A stretch of DNA of 64,000 nt, taken from positions 250,001 to 314,000 of the forward strand of contig CAWZYM010000307.1 in the NCBI GenBank assembly GCA_963966185.1. Direction: 5' to 3'. The position numbers and the translations under genes are program-made. This stretch comes from Rhabditoides inermis. Taxonomy: Eukaryota; Nematoda; Chromadorea; Rhabditida; Rhabditidae. Shown here piece by piece: positions 9,441 through 23,819 of the stretch. Below the pieces are notes generated by a model. That model saw only the letters and a list, made by a program, of their open reading frames with translations, was not told the origin of the DNA and did no database searches. How positions within the stretch are numbered: position 1 is the stretch's first letter; each line of letters opens with the position of its first letter.

Positions 9441-11310
9441 CTGCTCTCTACTAGAGTGCGCGCCAGCACTCTATATATACTTTCGATCTTGAAATGGGAC
9501 ATGTGATCAAAGGGGACATCGTCCGCGCGCGCGTCGCGCCCTCTTTCGGCGGTCGCTGTCGCTCGCTCCAGGCAGCCACGTCTTCGCCCCTTCACCAGCA
9601 CCTACTTCTATATCGAATCTCTACGTCCTGAAAGTTTCACGTCTCTATCTCTTTTCTCGTTCTCGCAAAGCCTCTCGCAAAATGGCTTCTTTTTTCGCGC
9701 GACCGCGTTTTGCGCGCTCCCCAGCACCTTTCACAGGCCGCGCAGCGAGACGGCGTTTGCGCTGGCGTGTAGAGCGCATTTGAATTAGTATTGGACGCGA
9801 GGGTTGGCACCATTCCGGCTACTTTTGACTCCTGAAACAAGGACCTGAAAATGGGAAAAATTCTCGATGCGCCCAGTTGTCTCAACTATTTTGCAATCGC
9901 ACTCTAACCGTCTGCCGTGCTCTCTCGCCTACCCCGCCGCGATTGAATAGAGGCGATTTCTCTCTCCGAGTCACTCTTCTGGCGCTCGCCGCGGGCGTAT
10001 CTTTGCGTTTCATGACATGAAATTTGACATGCACCTTCTACTCACGTCATCTGACGTCTCCTCCAATTTTCAGCGCATTTCGCCGACATTTGGCGACTTT
10101 ACGCAGTAAAGGAGGCAGAATTGTCGTGTTTTCTCGACGGAATCAGATTCTCCGTGTCAGATTACCCCTATTCCAATAGAAACATTTTCAAATTTGACCT
10201 CTACACGCCGGCTGGCACGCCATCGCGGGGTACACGGCGCCGAGGTGAGACTATGGCGGCGGGCTTCAAACAGAGTGAGGCGGTCGCAGTGGGTCACAGG
10301 GTCAACCGATTGGGGTGATCAATAGCTCTATCGATTCCTCTCGGCAATCCGAGTCTCCCTATCCACTTCTTGTATCCTTATTTTGAGTTTCAGTACTCAA
10401 TTTGAAGGTCACAATTTCGTTCACTACAGTGATGTATCTATCTGATCACAGTCAGTCTCTTGTGAGACTTTTTTTAAAGTTCGAAACGTACACAACAAAC
10501 TGGTAGGGTTGATCTGTTTTGATTTCACGAACCCGGAATAAAAAGTAATTGTGTATATCGCGCAGCAGTCTCGCCCGCCCCTGGCAAGGCACCAGTCAGA
10601 GAGAGTCGACTGTTTATGACCGGCCCCTCCTCTCGCGCACCGGACCATGTGCCACTCTGCTCTTCCCTTTCACTCTCATTGATTGTGCTTGCGTTCTCGC
10701 CTCGCCTCGCTGTTGCGCGTACTCGTACTGTTTCCAAAACATCATTTGTTAGTGAACATCACTTTGAGTTGTTTCTTTCTCTGTCTCTCACAGTCTGTCT
10801 CTACTCTCTGCTCTTTCAGTTTTCTTTCTCGCTCTCCAATCGGTATTTTTTTTGTCTTGCAGTTGCGGGCGCGCCCCAAGTCCGCTCACTCATTTTTGTT
10901 TCGCAATACACTGGTCACACAGTCTCCTGGCTTTTTTTTTCTTGCAGTTGCAGGCGCGCCCCAAGTCCGCTGGCTCACTTTTGTTTCGCAACACTCCGGT
11001 CACACAGTCTCCTGCCACTCGGCTCCTCCCCCACTCACTCACTCACTCTGTTCTCGCCTCGCCTCGCGGTTTTGCGCGAGCTGTTTTCAACTTCTCTGTT
11101 CTACTTCAAACATTTTTATACCGTACTCCAAAGTCCGTACGGTTACAGTACTCTCAATAAAACAATAATCCGTCTACCTAAAACTGTTCGCTCATTTTCG
11201 CATCACAACTCTTTCTCTGCCTCTCACTCATCTCTCTTTCTCAGAAAGAGAGACGCTCTTCAGTGCGAAGGTAGTGTCTTCTCTTCTTAGTTCATAGTTA
11301 GTTGATAGTT

Positions 11311-11372
<62 letters not shown>

Positions 11373-11471
11373 ACCCCTCTTTCTCCTGCGTGCACCCTCA
11401 TTACTCCCTCGTTTTGCCTCCGACACCTCTCCCTCATCATCGAAAAAGGTCCGTCTTAGTCAGTAGCTAGT
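9441..11471 (+). repeat. Array unit 6, P1, body A (2031 bp)
   Basis: Near-identical to the reference unit. TATATATA is at 9472-9479. It is followed by a change of subtype at its 3' boundary. Confidence 0.97.
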
Positions 11472-11560
11472 CTGCTCTCTCTAGAGTGTGAGACGCGCGC
11501 GCGAGCACTCTATATATACTTTCGATCTTGAAATGGGACATGTGACCAAAGGGGACATCG
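11472..11560 (+). promoter_or_regulatory. P2 leader with TATA box (representative)
   Basis: The leader differs from P1 in the 39 bp before the TATA box (CTCTCTCTAGAGTGTGAGACGC type) but keeps TATATATACTTTCGATCTTGAAA. Shortened P2 forms occur at 21454, 38043 and 54402, where the distance from unit start to TATA is 33-35 bp. Confidence 0.45.
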
Positions 11561-13152
11561 TCCGCGCGCGCGTCGCGCCCTCTTTCGGCGGTCGCCGTCG
11601 CTTGCTCGAGGCAGCCACGTCCTCGCTCCTCTACCAGCACCTACTTCTATATCGAATCTCTACGCCCTGAAAGTTTCACGTCTCTATCTCTTTTCGCGTT
11701 CTCGCAACGCCTCTCGCAAAGTGGCTTCTTTTTTCGCGCGACTCTGTTTTGCGCGCTCTCCAGCGCCTTTCACAGGCCGCGCAGCGAGACGGCGTTTGCG
11801 CTGGCGTGTAGAGCGCATTCGAATTAGTATTTGACGCGAGGGTTGGCACCATTCCGGCTACTTTCGACTCCTGAAACAAGGACCTGAAAATGGGAAAAAT
11901 TCTCGATGCGCCCAGTTGTCTCGACTATTTCGCAATCGCACTCTAACCGTCTGCCGTGCTCTCTCGCCCACCCCGCCGCCGCATTCGAATAGAGGCGATT
12001 TCTCTCTCCGAGTCACTCTTCTGAGGCTCGCCGCGGGCCTATCTTTGCGTTTCATGACATGAAATTTGACATGCACCTTCTACTCACGTCATCTGACGTC
12101 TCCTCCAATTTTCAGCACGTTTCGCCGACTTTTGGCGACTTTACATAGTAAAGGAGGCAGAATTGTCGTGTTTTCTCGACGGAATCAGATTCTCCGTGTC
12201 AGATTACCCCTATTCCAATAGAAACATTTTCAAATTTGACCTCTACACGCCGGCTGGCACGTCATCGCGGGGTACACGGCGCCGAGGTGAGACTATGGCG
12301 GCGGGCTTCAAACAGAGTGAGGCGGTCGCAGTGGGTCACAGGGTCAACCGATTGGAATGATCAATAGCTGTATCGATTCCTCTCGGCAATCCGAGTCTCC
12401 CTATCCACTTCTTGTTTCATAATTTTGAGTTTCAGTACTCAATTTGAACGTCACAATTTCGTTCACTACAGTGATAAAGAAAGTGAGGGTAAAAGTCTTT
12501 GTAGTCATCCAATCTTTTCAAATAAAAAATTAAATGATTCCTCTCGGCCGTCCGGATCTCACTTTCCTACTCATACCACATGAATTTCACTTTCAGTACT
12601 GAATTTCGGTGGCAACGCAAAAACAACGTTTATCTGCTCATATCTCGCGATTTTAGTTAGTAAAGATTGTATTTTGACGACGCACAACAAACTGGTAGCA
12701 TTTTCGGGTGATCTGTTTTGATTTCACGAACCCGGAATAAAAAGTAATTGTGTATATCGCGCAGCAGTCTCGCCCGCCCCTGGTAAGGCACCAGTCAGAG
12801 AGAGTCGACTGTTTATGACCGGCCCCTGCTCTCGCGCACCGGACCATGTGCCACTCTGCTTTTCCCTTTCACACTCATTTTTGTTTCGCAACACCCCGGT
12901 CACATAGTCTCCTGCCACTCGGCTCCTCCCCCACTCACTCACGCACTCACTCACTCTGTTCTCGCCTCGCCTCGCTGTTTTGCGCGAGCTGTTTTCAACT
13001 TCTCTGTTCTACTTCAAACATTTTTATACCGTACTCCAAAGTCCGTACGGCTACAGTACTCTCAATAAAACAATAATCCGTCACCTGAAACTGTTCGCTC
13101 ATTTTCGCATCACAACGCTGCTGTCGCACACTTTCTTCTCAGTGAACATGTA

Positions 13153-13200
<48 letters not shown>

Positions 13201-13415
13201 CTCTGCCTCTCACTCATCTCTCTTTCTCAGAAAGAGAGACGCTCTTCAGTGCGAAGGTAGTGTCTTCCCTTCTTAGTTCATAGTTAGTTTATAGTTAGTT
13301 TCTCTCTCTCTCTTTCACCCCTCTTTCTCCTGCGTGCACCTTCATTACTCCCTCGTTTTGCCTCCGACACCTCTCCCTCATCCTCGAAAAAGGTCCGTCT
13401 TAGTCAGTAGCTAGT
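11472..13415 (+). repeat. Array unit 7, P2, body B (1944 bp)
   Basis: First unit of the B subtype. The P2 leader contains TGTGAGACGCGCGCGCGAG, with TATATATA at 11511-11518. In the B body, CAGTGA continues into TAAAGAAAGTGAGGG. A deletion joins TTTTGACGAC to GCACAACAAACTGG (about 12675-12690). A second deletion joins CCTTTCAC to ACTCATTTTTG (about 12865-12880). A second CT tract, lost from body A, is kept (about 13155-13197). The TGGTAAGG variant at 12781 is private to this unit. Confidence 0.95.
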
Positions 13416-15285
13416 CTGCTCTCTACTAGAGTGCGCGCCAGCACTCTATATATACTTTCGATCTTGAAATGGGACATGTGATCAAAGGGGACATCGTCCG
13501 CGCGCGCGTCGCGCCCTCTTTCGGCGGTCGCTGTCGCTCGCTCCAGGCAGCCACGTCTTCGCCCCTTCACCAGCACCTACTTCTATATCGAATCTCTACG
13601 TCCTGAAAGTTTCACGTCTCTATCTCTTTTCTCGTTCTCGCAAAGCCTCTCGCAAAATGGCTTCTTTTTTCGCGCGACCGCGTTTTGCGCGCTCCCCAGC
13701 ACCTTTCACAGGCCGCGCAGCGAGACGGCGTTTGCGCTGGCGTGTAGAGCGCATTTGAATTAGTATTGGACGCGAGGGTTGGCACCATTCCGGCTACTTT
13801 TGACTCCTGAAACAAGGACCTGAAAATGGGAAAAATTCTCGATGCGCCCAGTTGTCTCAACTATTTTGCAATCGCACTCTAACCGTCTGCCGTGCTCTCT
13901 CGCCTACCCCGCCGCGATTGAATAGAGGCGATTTCTCTCTCCGAGTCACTCTTCTGGCGCTCGCCGCGGGCGTATCTTTGCGTTTCATGACATGAAATTT
14001 GACATGCACCTTCTACTCACGTCATCTGACGTCTCCTCCAATTTTCAGCGCATTTCGCCGACATTTGGCGACTTTACGCAGTAAAGGAGGCAGAATTGTC
14101 GTGTTTTCTCGACGGAATCAGATTCTCCGTGTCAGATTACCCCTATTCCAATAGAAACATTTTCAAATTTGACCTCTACACGCCGGCTGGCACGCCATCG
14201 CGGGGTACACGGCGCCGAGGTGAGACTATGGCGGCGGGCTTCAAACAGAGTGAGGCGGTCGCAGTGGGTCACAGGGTCAACCGATTGGGGTGATCAATAG
14301 CTCTATCGATTCCTCTCGGCAATCCGAGTCTCCCTATCCACTTCTTGTATCCTTATTTTGAGTTTCAGTACTCAATTTGAAGGTCACAATTTCGTTCACT
14401 ACAGTGATGTATCTATCTGATCACAGTCAGTCTCTTGTGAGACTTTTTTTAAAGTTCGAAACGTACACAACAAACTGGTAGGGTTGATCTGTTTTGATTT
14501 CACGAACCCGGAATAAAAAGTAATTGTGTATATCGCGCAGCAGTCTCGCCCGCCCCTGGCAAGGCACCAGTCAGAGAGAGTCGACTGTTTATGACCGGCC
14601 CCTCCTCTCGCGCACCGGACCATGTGCCACTCTGCTCTTCCCTTTCACTCTCATTGATTGTGCTTGCGTTCTCGCCTCGCCTCGCTGTTGCGCGTACTCG
14701 TACTGTTTCCAAAACATCATTTGTTAGTGAACATCACTTTGAGTTGTTTCTTTCTCTGTCTCTCACAGTCTGTCTCTACTCTCTGCTCTTTCAGTTTTCT
14801 TTCTCGCTCTCCAATCGGTATTTTTTTTGTCTTGCAGTTGCGGGCGCGCCCCAAGTCCGCTCACTCATTTTTGTTTCGCAATACACTGGTCACACAGTCT
14901 CCTGGCTTTTTTTTTCTTGCAGTTGCAGGCGCGCCCCAAGTCCGCTGGCTCACTTTTGTTTCGCAACACTCCGGTCACACAGTCTCCTGCCACTCGGCTC
15001 CTCCCCCACTCACTCACTCACTCTGTTCTCGCCTCGCCTCGCGGTTTTGCGCGAGCTGTTTTCAACTTCTCTGTTCTACTTCAAACATTTTTATACCGTA
15101 CTCCAAAGTCCGTACGGTTACAGTACTCTCAATAAAACAATAATCCGTCTACCTAAAACTGTTCGCTCATTTTCGCATCACAACTCTTTCTCTGCCTCTC
15201 ACTCATCTCTCTTTCTCAGAAAGAGAGACGCTCTTCAGTGCGAAGGTAGTGTCTTCTCTTCTTAGTTCATAGTTAGTTGATAGTT

Positions 15286-15349
<64 letters not shown>

Positions 15350-15448
15350 ACCCCTCTTTCTCCTGCGTGCACCCTCATTACTCCCTCGTTTTGCCTCCGA
15401 CACCTCTCCCTCATCATCGAAAAAGGTCCGTCTTAGTCAGTAGCTAGT
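13416..15448 (+). repeat. Array unit 8, P1, body A (2033 bp)
   Basis: Near-identical to the reference unit. TATATATA is at 13447-13454. Confidence 0.97.
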
Positions 15449-17118
15449 CTGCTCTCTACTAGAGTGCGCGCCAGCACTCTATATATACTTTCGATCTTGA
15501 AATGGGACATGTGATCAAAGGGGACATCGTCCGCGCGCGCGTCGCGCCCTCTTTCGGCGGTCGCTGTCGCTCGCTCCAGGCAGCCACGTCTTCGCCCCTT
15601 CACCAGCACCTACTTCTATATCGAATCTCTACGTCCTGAAAGTTTCACGTCTCTATCTCTTTTCTCGTTCTCGCAAAGCCTCTCGCAAAATGGCTTCTTT
15701 TTTCGCGCGACCGCGTTTTGCGCGCTCCCCAGCACCTTTCACAGGCCGCGCAGCGAGACGGCGTTTGCGCTGGCGTGTAGAGCGCATTTGAATTAGTATT
15801 GGACGCGAGGGTTGGCACCATTCCGGCTACTTTTGACTCCTGAAACAAGGACCTGAAAATGGGAAAAATTCTCGATGCGCCCAGTTGTCTCAACTATTTT
15901 GCAATCGCACTCTAACCGTCTGCCGTGCTCTCTCGCCTACCCCGCCGCGATTGAATAGAGGCGATTTCTCTCTCCGAGTCACTCTTCTGGCGCTCGCCGC
16001 GGGCGTATCTTTGCGTTTCATGACATGAAATTTGACATGCACCTTCTACTCACGTCATCTGACGTCTCCTCCAATTTTCAGCACGTTTCGCCGACTTTTG
16101 GCGACTTTACATAGTAAAGGAGGCAGAATTGTCGTGTTTTCTCGACGGAATCAGATTCTCCGTGTCAGATTACCCCTATTCCAATAGAAACATTTTCAAA
16201 TTTGACCTCTACACGCCGGCTGGCACGTCATCGCGGGGTACACGGCGCCGAGGTGAGGCGACTGTCGCGGGCTTCAAACAGAGTGAGGCGGTCGCAGTGG
16301 GTCACAGGGTCAACCGATTGGAATGATCAATAGCTGTATCGATTCCTCTCGGCAATCCGAGTCTCCCTATCCACTTCTTGTTTCATAATTTTGAGTTTCA
16401 GTACTCAATTTGAACGTCACAATTTCGTTCACTACAGTGATAAAGAAAGTGAGGGTAAAAGTCTTTGTAGTCATCCAATCTTTTCAAATAAAAAATTAAA
16501 TGATTCCTCTCGGCCGTCCGGATCTCACTTTCCTACTCATACCACATGAATTTCACTTTCAGTACTGAATTTCGGTGGCAACGCAAAAACAACGTTTATC
16601 TGCTCATATCTCGCGATTTTAGTTAGTAAAGATTGTATTTTGACGACGCACAACAAACTGGTAGCATTTTCGGGTGATCTGTTTTGATTTCACGAACCCG
16701 GAATAAAAAGTAATTGTGTATATCGCGCAGCAGTCTCGCCCGCCCCTGGCAAGGCACCAGTCAGAGAGAGTCGACTGTTTATGACCGGCCCCTCCTCTCG
16801 CGCACCGGACCATGTGCCACTCTGCTCTTCCCTTTCACACTCATTTTTGTTTCGCAACACCCCGGTCACATAGTCTCCTGCCACTCGGCTCCTCCCCCAC
16901 TCACTCACGCACTCACTCACTCTGTTCTCGCCTCGCCTCGCTGTTTTGCGCGAGCTGTTTTCAACTTCTCTGTTCTACTTCAAACATTTTTATACCGTAC
17001 TCCAAAGTCCGTACGGCTACAGTACTCTCAATAAAACAATAATCCGTCACCTGAAACTGTTCGCTCATTTTCGCATCACAACGCTGCTGTCGCACACTTT
17101 CTTCTCAGTGAACATGTA

Positions 17119-17172
<54 letters not shown>

Positions 17173-17387
17173 CTCTGCCTCTCACTCATCTCTCTTTCTC
17201 AGAAAGAGAGACGCTCTTCAGTGCGAAGGTAGTGTCTTCCCTTCTTAGTTCATAGTTAGTTTATAGTTAGTTTCTCTCTCTCTCTTTCACCCCTCTTTCT
17301 CCTGCGTGCACCCTGATTACTCCCTCGTTTTGCCTCCGACACCTCTCCCTCATCCTCGAAAAAGGTCCGTCTTAGTCAGTAGCTAGT
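15449..17387 (+). repeat. Array unit 9, P1, mosaic A 5' half / B 3' half (1939 bp)
   Basis: TATATATA is at 15480-15487. The sequence follows body A up to about 16080 (TTTTCAGC), then switches to body B (ACGTTTCGCCGACTTTTGG) and stays B. It carries GAGGCGACTGTCGCGGG in place of GAGACTATGGCGGCGGG. Confidence 0.95.
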
Positions 17388-19257
17388 CTGCTCTCTACTA
17401 GAGTGCGCGCCAGCACTCTATATATACTTTCGATCTTGAAATGGGACATGTGATCAAAGGGGACATCGTCCGCGCGCGCGTCGCGCCCTCTTTCGGCGGT
17501 CGCTGTCGCTCGCTCCAGGCAGCCACGTCTTCGCCCCTTCACCAGCACCTACTTCTATATCGAATCTCTACGTCCTGAAAGTTTCACGTCTCTATCTCTT
17601 TTCTCGTTCTCGCAAAGCCTCTCGCAAAATGGCTTCTTTTTTCGCGCGACCGCGTTTTGCGCGCTCCCCAGCACCTTTCACAGGCCGCGCAGCGAGACGG
17701 CGTTTGCGCTGGCGTGTAGAGCGCATTTGAATTAGTATTGGACGCGAGGGTTGGCACCATTCCGGCTACTTTTGACTCCTGAAACAAGGACCTGAAAATG
17801 GGAAAAATTCTCGATGCGCCCAGTTGTCTCAACTATTTTGCAATCGCACTCTAACCGTCTGCCGTGCTCTCTCGCCTACCCCGCCGCGATTGAATAGAGG
17901 CGATTTCTCTCTCCGAGTCACTCTTCTGGCGCTCGCCGCGGGCGTATCTTTGCGTTTCATGACATGAAATTTGACATGCACCTTCTACTCACGTCATCTG
18001 ACGTCTCCTCCAATTTTCAGCGCATTTCGCCGACATTTGGCGACTTTACGCAGTAAAGGAGGCAGAATTGTCGTGTTTTCTCGACGGAATCAGATTCTCC
18101 GTGTCAGATTACCCCTATTCCAATAGAAACATTTTCAAATTTGACCTCTACACGCCGGCTGGCACGCCATCGCGGGGTACACGGCGCCGAGGTGAGACTA
18201 TGGCGGCGGGCTTCAAACAGAGTGAGGCGGTCGCAGTGGGTCACAGGGTCAACCGATTGGGGTGATCAATAGCTCTATCGATTCCTCTCGGCAATCCGAG
18301 TCTCCCTATCCACTTCTTGTATCCTTATTTTGAGTTTCAGTACTCAATTTGAAGGTCACAATTTCGTTCACTACAGTGATGTATCTATCTGATCACAGTC
18401 AGTCTCTTGTGAGACTTTTTTTAAAGTTCGAAACGTACACAACAAACTGGTAGGGTTGATCTGTTTTGATTTCACGAACCCGGAATAAAAAGTAATTGTG
18501 TATATCGCGCAGCAGTCTCGCCCGCCCCTGGCAAGGCACCAGTCAGAGAGAGTCGACTGTTTATGACCGGCCCCTCCTCTCGCGCACCGGACCATGTGCC
18601 ACTCTGCTCTTCCCTTTCACTCTCATTGATTGTGCTTGCGTTCTCGCCTCGCCTCGCTGTTGCGCGTACTCGTACTGTTTCCAAAACATCATTTGTTAGT
18701 GAACATCACTTTGAGTTGTTTCTTTCTCTGTCTCTCACAGTCTGTCTCTACTCTCTGCTCTTTCAGTTTTCTTTCTCGCTCTCCAATCGGTATTTTTTTT
18801 GTCTTGCAGTTGCGGGCGCGCCCCAAGTCCGCTCACTCATTTTTGTTTCGCAATACACTGGTCACACAGTCTCCTGGCTTTTTTTTTCTTGCAGTTGCAG
18901 GCGCGCCCCAAGTCCGCTGGCTCACTTTTGTTTCGCAACACTCCGGTCACACAGTCTCCTGCCACTCGGCTCCTCCCCCACTCACTCACTCACTCTGTTC
19001 TCGCCTCGCCTCGCGGTTTTGCGCGAGCTGTTTTCAACTTCTCTGTTCTACTTCAAACATTTTTATACCGTACTCCAAAGTCCGTACGGTTACAGTACTC
19101 TCAATAAAACAATAATCCGTCTACCTAAAACTGTTCGCTCATTTTCGCATCACAACTCTTTCTCTGCCTCTCACTCATCTCTCTTTCTCAGAAAGAGAGA
19201 CGCTCTTCAGTGCGAAGGTAGTGTCTTCTCTTCTTAGTTCATAGTTAGTTGATAGTT

Positions 19258-19321
<64 letters not shown>

Positions 19322-19420
19322 ACCCCTCTTTCTCCTGCGTGCACCCTCATTACTCCCTCGTTTTGCCTCCGACACCTCTCCCTCATCATCGAAAAAGGTC
19401 CGTCTTAGTCAGTAGCTAGT
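17388..19420 (+). repeat. Array unit 10, P1, body A (2033 bp)
   Basis: Near-identical to the reference unit. TATATATA is at 17419-17426. Confidence 0.97.
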
Positions 19421-21290
19421 CTGCTCTCTACTAGAGTGCGCGCCAGCACTCTATATATACTTTCGATCTTGAAATGGGACATGTGATCAAAGGGGACATC
19501 GTCCGCGCGCGCGTCGCGCCCTCTTTCGGCGGTCGCTGTCGCTCGCTCCAGGCAGCCACGTCTTCGCCCCTTCACCAGCACCTACTTCTATATCGAATCT
19601 CTACGTCCTGAAAGTTTCACGTCTCTATCTCTTTTCTCGTTCTCGCAAAGCCTCTCGCAAAATGGCTTCTTTTTTCGCGCGACCGCGTTTTGCGCGCTCC
19701 CCAGCACCTTTCACAGGCCGCGCAGCGAGACGGCGTTTGCGCTGGCGTGTAGAGCGCATTTGAATTAGTATTGGACGCGAGGGTTGGCACCATTCCGGCT
19801 ACTTTTGACTCCTGAAACAAGGACCTGAAAATGGGAAAAATTCTCGATGCGCCCAGTTGTCTCAACTATTTTGCAATCGCACTCTAACCGTCTGCCGTGC
19901 TCTCTCGCCTACCCCGCCGCGATTGAATAGAGGCGATTTCTCTCTCCGAGTCACTCTTCTGGCGCTCGCCGCGGGCGTATCTTTGCGTTTCATGACATGA
20001 AATTTGACATGCACCTTCTACTCACGTCATCTGACGTCTCCTCCAATTTTCAGCGCATTTCGCCGACATTTGGCGACTTTACGCAGTAAAGGAGGCAGAA
20101 TTGTCGTGTTTTCTCGACGGAATCAGATTCTCCGTGTCAGATTACCCCTATTCCAATAGAAACATTTTCAAATTTGACCTCTACACGCCGGCTGGCACGC
20201 CATCGCGGGGTACACGGCGCCGAGGTGAGACTATGGCGGCGGGCTTCAAACAGAGTGAGGCGGTCGCAGTGGGTCACAGGGTCAACCGATTGGGGTGATC
20301 AATAGCTCTATCGATTCCTCTCGGCAATCCGAGTCTCCCTATCCACTTCTTGTATCCTTATTTTGAGTTTCAGTACTCAATTTGAAGGTCACAATTTCGT
20401 TCACTACAGTGATGTATCTATCTGATCACAGTCAGTCTCTTGTGAGACTTTTTTTAAAGTTCGAAACGTACACAACAAACTGGTAGGGTTGATCTGTTTT
20501 GATTTCACGAACCCGGAATAAAAAGTAATTGTGTATATCGCGCAGCAGTCTCGCCCGCCCCTGGCAAGGCACCAGTCAGAGAGAGTCGACTGTTTATGAC
20601 CGGCCCCTCCTCTCGCGCACCGGACCATGTGCCACTCTGCTCTTCCCTTTCACTCTCATTGATTGTGCTTGCGTTCTCGCCTCGCCTCGCTGTTGCGCGT
20701 ACTCGTACTGTTTCCAAAACATCATTTGTTAGTGAACATCACTTTGAGTTGTTTCTTTCTCTGTCTCTCACAGTCTGTCTCTACTCTCTGCTCTTTCAGT
20801 TTTCTTTCTCGCTCTCCAATCGGTATTTTTTTTGTCTTGCAGTTGCGGGCGCGCCCCAAGTCCGCTCACTCATTTTTGTTTCGCAATACACTGGTCACAC
20901 AGTCTCCTGGCTTTTTTTTTCTTGCAGTTGCAGGCGCGCCCCAAGTCCGCTGGCTCACTTTTGTTTCGCAACACTCCGGTCACACAGTCTCCTGCCACTC
21001 GGCTCCTCCCCCACTCACTCACTCACTCTGTTCTCGCCTCGCCTCGCGGTTTTGCGCGAGCTGTTTTCAACTTCTCTGTTCTACTTCAAACATTTTTATA
21101 CCGTACTCCAAAGTCCGTACGGTTACAGTACTCTCAATAAAACAATAATCCGTCTACCTAAAACTGTTCGCTCATTTTCGCATCACAACTCTTTCTCTGC
21201 CTCTCACTCATCTCTCTTTCTCAGAAAGAGAGACGCTCTTCAGTGCGAAGGTAGTGTCTTCTCTTCTTAGTTCATAGTTAGTTGATAGTT

Positions 21291-21354
<64 letters not shown>

Positions 21355-21453
21355 ACCCCTCTTTCTCCTGCGTGCACCCTCATTACTCCCTCGTTTTGCC
21401 TCCGACACCTCTCCCTCATCATCGAAAAAGGTCCGTCTTAGTCAGTAGCTAGT
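19421..21453 (+). repeat. Array unit 11, P1, body A (2033 bp)
   Basis: Near-identical to the reference unit. TATATATA is at 19452-19459. Confidence 0.97.
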
Positions 21454-23754
21454 CTGCTCTCTCTAGAGTGTGAGACGCGCGCGCACTCTATATATACTTT
21501 CGATCTTGAAAGTGGACATGTGACCAAAGGGGACATCGTCCGCGCGCGCGTCGCGCCCTCTTTCGGCGGTCGCCGTCGCTCGCTCGACGCAGCCACGTCC
21601 TCGCCCTTCTACCAGCACCTACTTCTATATCAAATCTCTACGCCCTGAAAGTTTCACGTCTCTATCTCTTTTCGCTTTCTCGCAACGCCTCTCGCAAGAT
21701 GGCTTCTTTTTTCGCGCGACCGCGTTTTGCGCGCTCTCCAGCACCTTTCACAGGCCGCGCAGCGAGACGGCGTTTGCGCTGGCGTGTAGAGCGCATTTGA
21801 TTTAGTATTTGACGCGAGGGTTGGCACCATTCCGGCTACTTTTGACTCCTGAAACAAGGACCTCAACTTGGGAAAAATTCTCGATGCGCCCAGTTGTCTC
21901 AACTATTTTGCAATCGCACTCTAACCGTCTGCCGTGCTCTCTCGCCTACCCCGCCGCCGCAATCGAATAGAGGCGATTTCTCTCTCCGAGTCACTCTTCT
22001 GGCGCTCGCCGCGGACGTATCTTTGCGTTTCATGACATGAAATTTGACATGCACCTTCTACTCACATCATCTGACGTCTCCTCCAATTTTCAGCACGTTT
22101 CGCCGACTTTTGGCGACTTTACACAGTGAGGGAGGCAGAATTGTCGTGTTTTCTCGACGGAATCAGATTCTCCGTGTCAGATTACCCCTATTCAAATAGT
22201 AACATTTTCAAATTTGACCTCTACACGCCGGCTGGCACGTCATCGCGGGGTACACGGCGCCGAGGTGAGACTATGGCGGCGGGCTTCAAACAGAGTGAGG
22301 CGGTCGCAGTGGGTCACAGGGTCAACCGATTGGAATGATCAATAGCTCTATCGATTCCTCTCGGCAATCCGAGTCTCCCTATCCACTTCTTGTTTCATAA
22401 TTTTCAGTTTCAGTACTCAATTTGAAGGTCACTCACAATTTCGTTCACTACAGTGATAAAGAAAGTGAGGTTAAAAGTCTTTGTAGTCATCCAATCTTTT
22501 CAAATAAAAAAACTAAATGATTCCTCTTTCATATCTCGCGATTTTAGTTAGTAAAGCCGTCCGAATCTCACTTTCCTACTCATACCACATGAATTTCACT
22601 TTCACTACTGAATTTCGGTAGCAGCGCAAAAACAACGTTTATCTGCTCATATCTCGCGATTTTAGTTAGTAAAGATTGTATTTTGACGATGGAATCGAGT
22701 TCTTCGTGCCTGATTACATGTATTGGCGTCTTTACATTTTAAAAATTCTCTTTAACACCCGTCTGGCACGTCGTCGCGGGGTGCACCGAGGAGCTCTCTT
22801 TTTCTCTCTTTCTCTTCACTGCGAACGTGGTGTCTTATCTTGGTAGTTCATAGTACGTCCATAGTCTCTCTCTCTCTTTCTCTCTCTCTCTCTCCCTATC
22901 TCTCTCTCTCTCTCTCTCTATTCTTTTTTCTCTTTCCCTTGCACGCCACAACATTTACACTGTTTTTTCCCACTCCGACTATGAGACTACTGTAGCCACA
23001 TGAAATGTATCTATCTGATCACAGTCAGTCTCTTGAGAGACCTTTTTTAAAGTTCGAAACGTACACAACAAACTGGTAGGGTTGATCTGTTTTGATTTCA
23101 CGAACCCGGAATAAAAAGTAATTGTGTATATCGCGCAGCAGTCTCGCCCGCCCCTGGCAAGGCACCAGTCAGAGAGAGTCGACTGTTTATGACCGGCCCC
23201 TCCTCTCGCGCACCGGACCATGTGTCACTCTGCTCTTCCCTTTCACTCACACTGATTTTGCTTGTGTTCTCGCCTCGCCCCGCTGTTGCGCGTACTCGTA
23301 CTGCTTCCAAAATTTCATTTGTTAGTGAACATCACTTTGAGTTGTTTCTTTCTCTGTCTCTCACAATCTGTCTCTACTCTCTGCTCTTTCAGTTTTCATG
23401 CTCGCTCTCCACTCGCAATTTTTTTTGTCTTGCAGTTGCGGGCGCCCCCCAAGTCCGCTCACTCATTTTTGTTTCGCAATACACTGGTCACACAGTCTCC
23501 TGCCACTCGGCTCCTCCCCCAATCACTCACTCACTCACTCACTCACTCACTCTGTTCTCGCCTCGCCTCGCGGTTTTGCGCGAGCTGTTTTCAACTTCTC
23601 TGTTCTACTTCAAACATTTTTATACCGTACTCCGAAGTCCGTACGGCTACAGTACTCTCAATAAAACAATAATCCGTCTACCTAAAACTGTTCGCTCATT
23701 TTCGCATCACAACGCTTCTGTCGCACACTTTTTTCTCAGTGAGCATGTAGCTCT

Positions 23755-23819
<65 letters not shown>

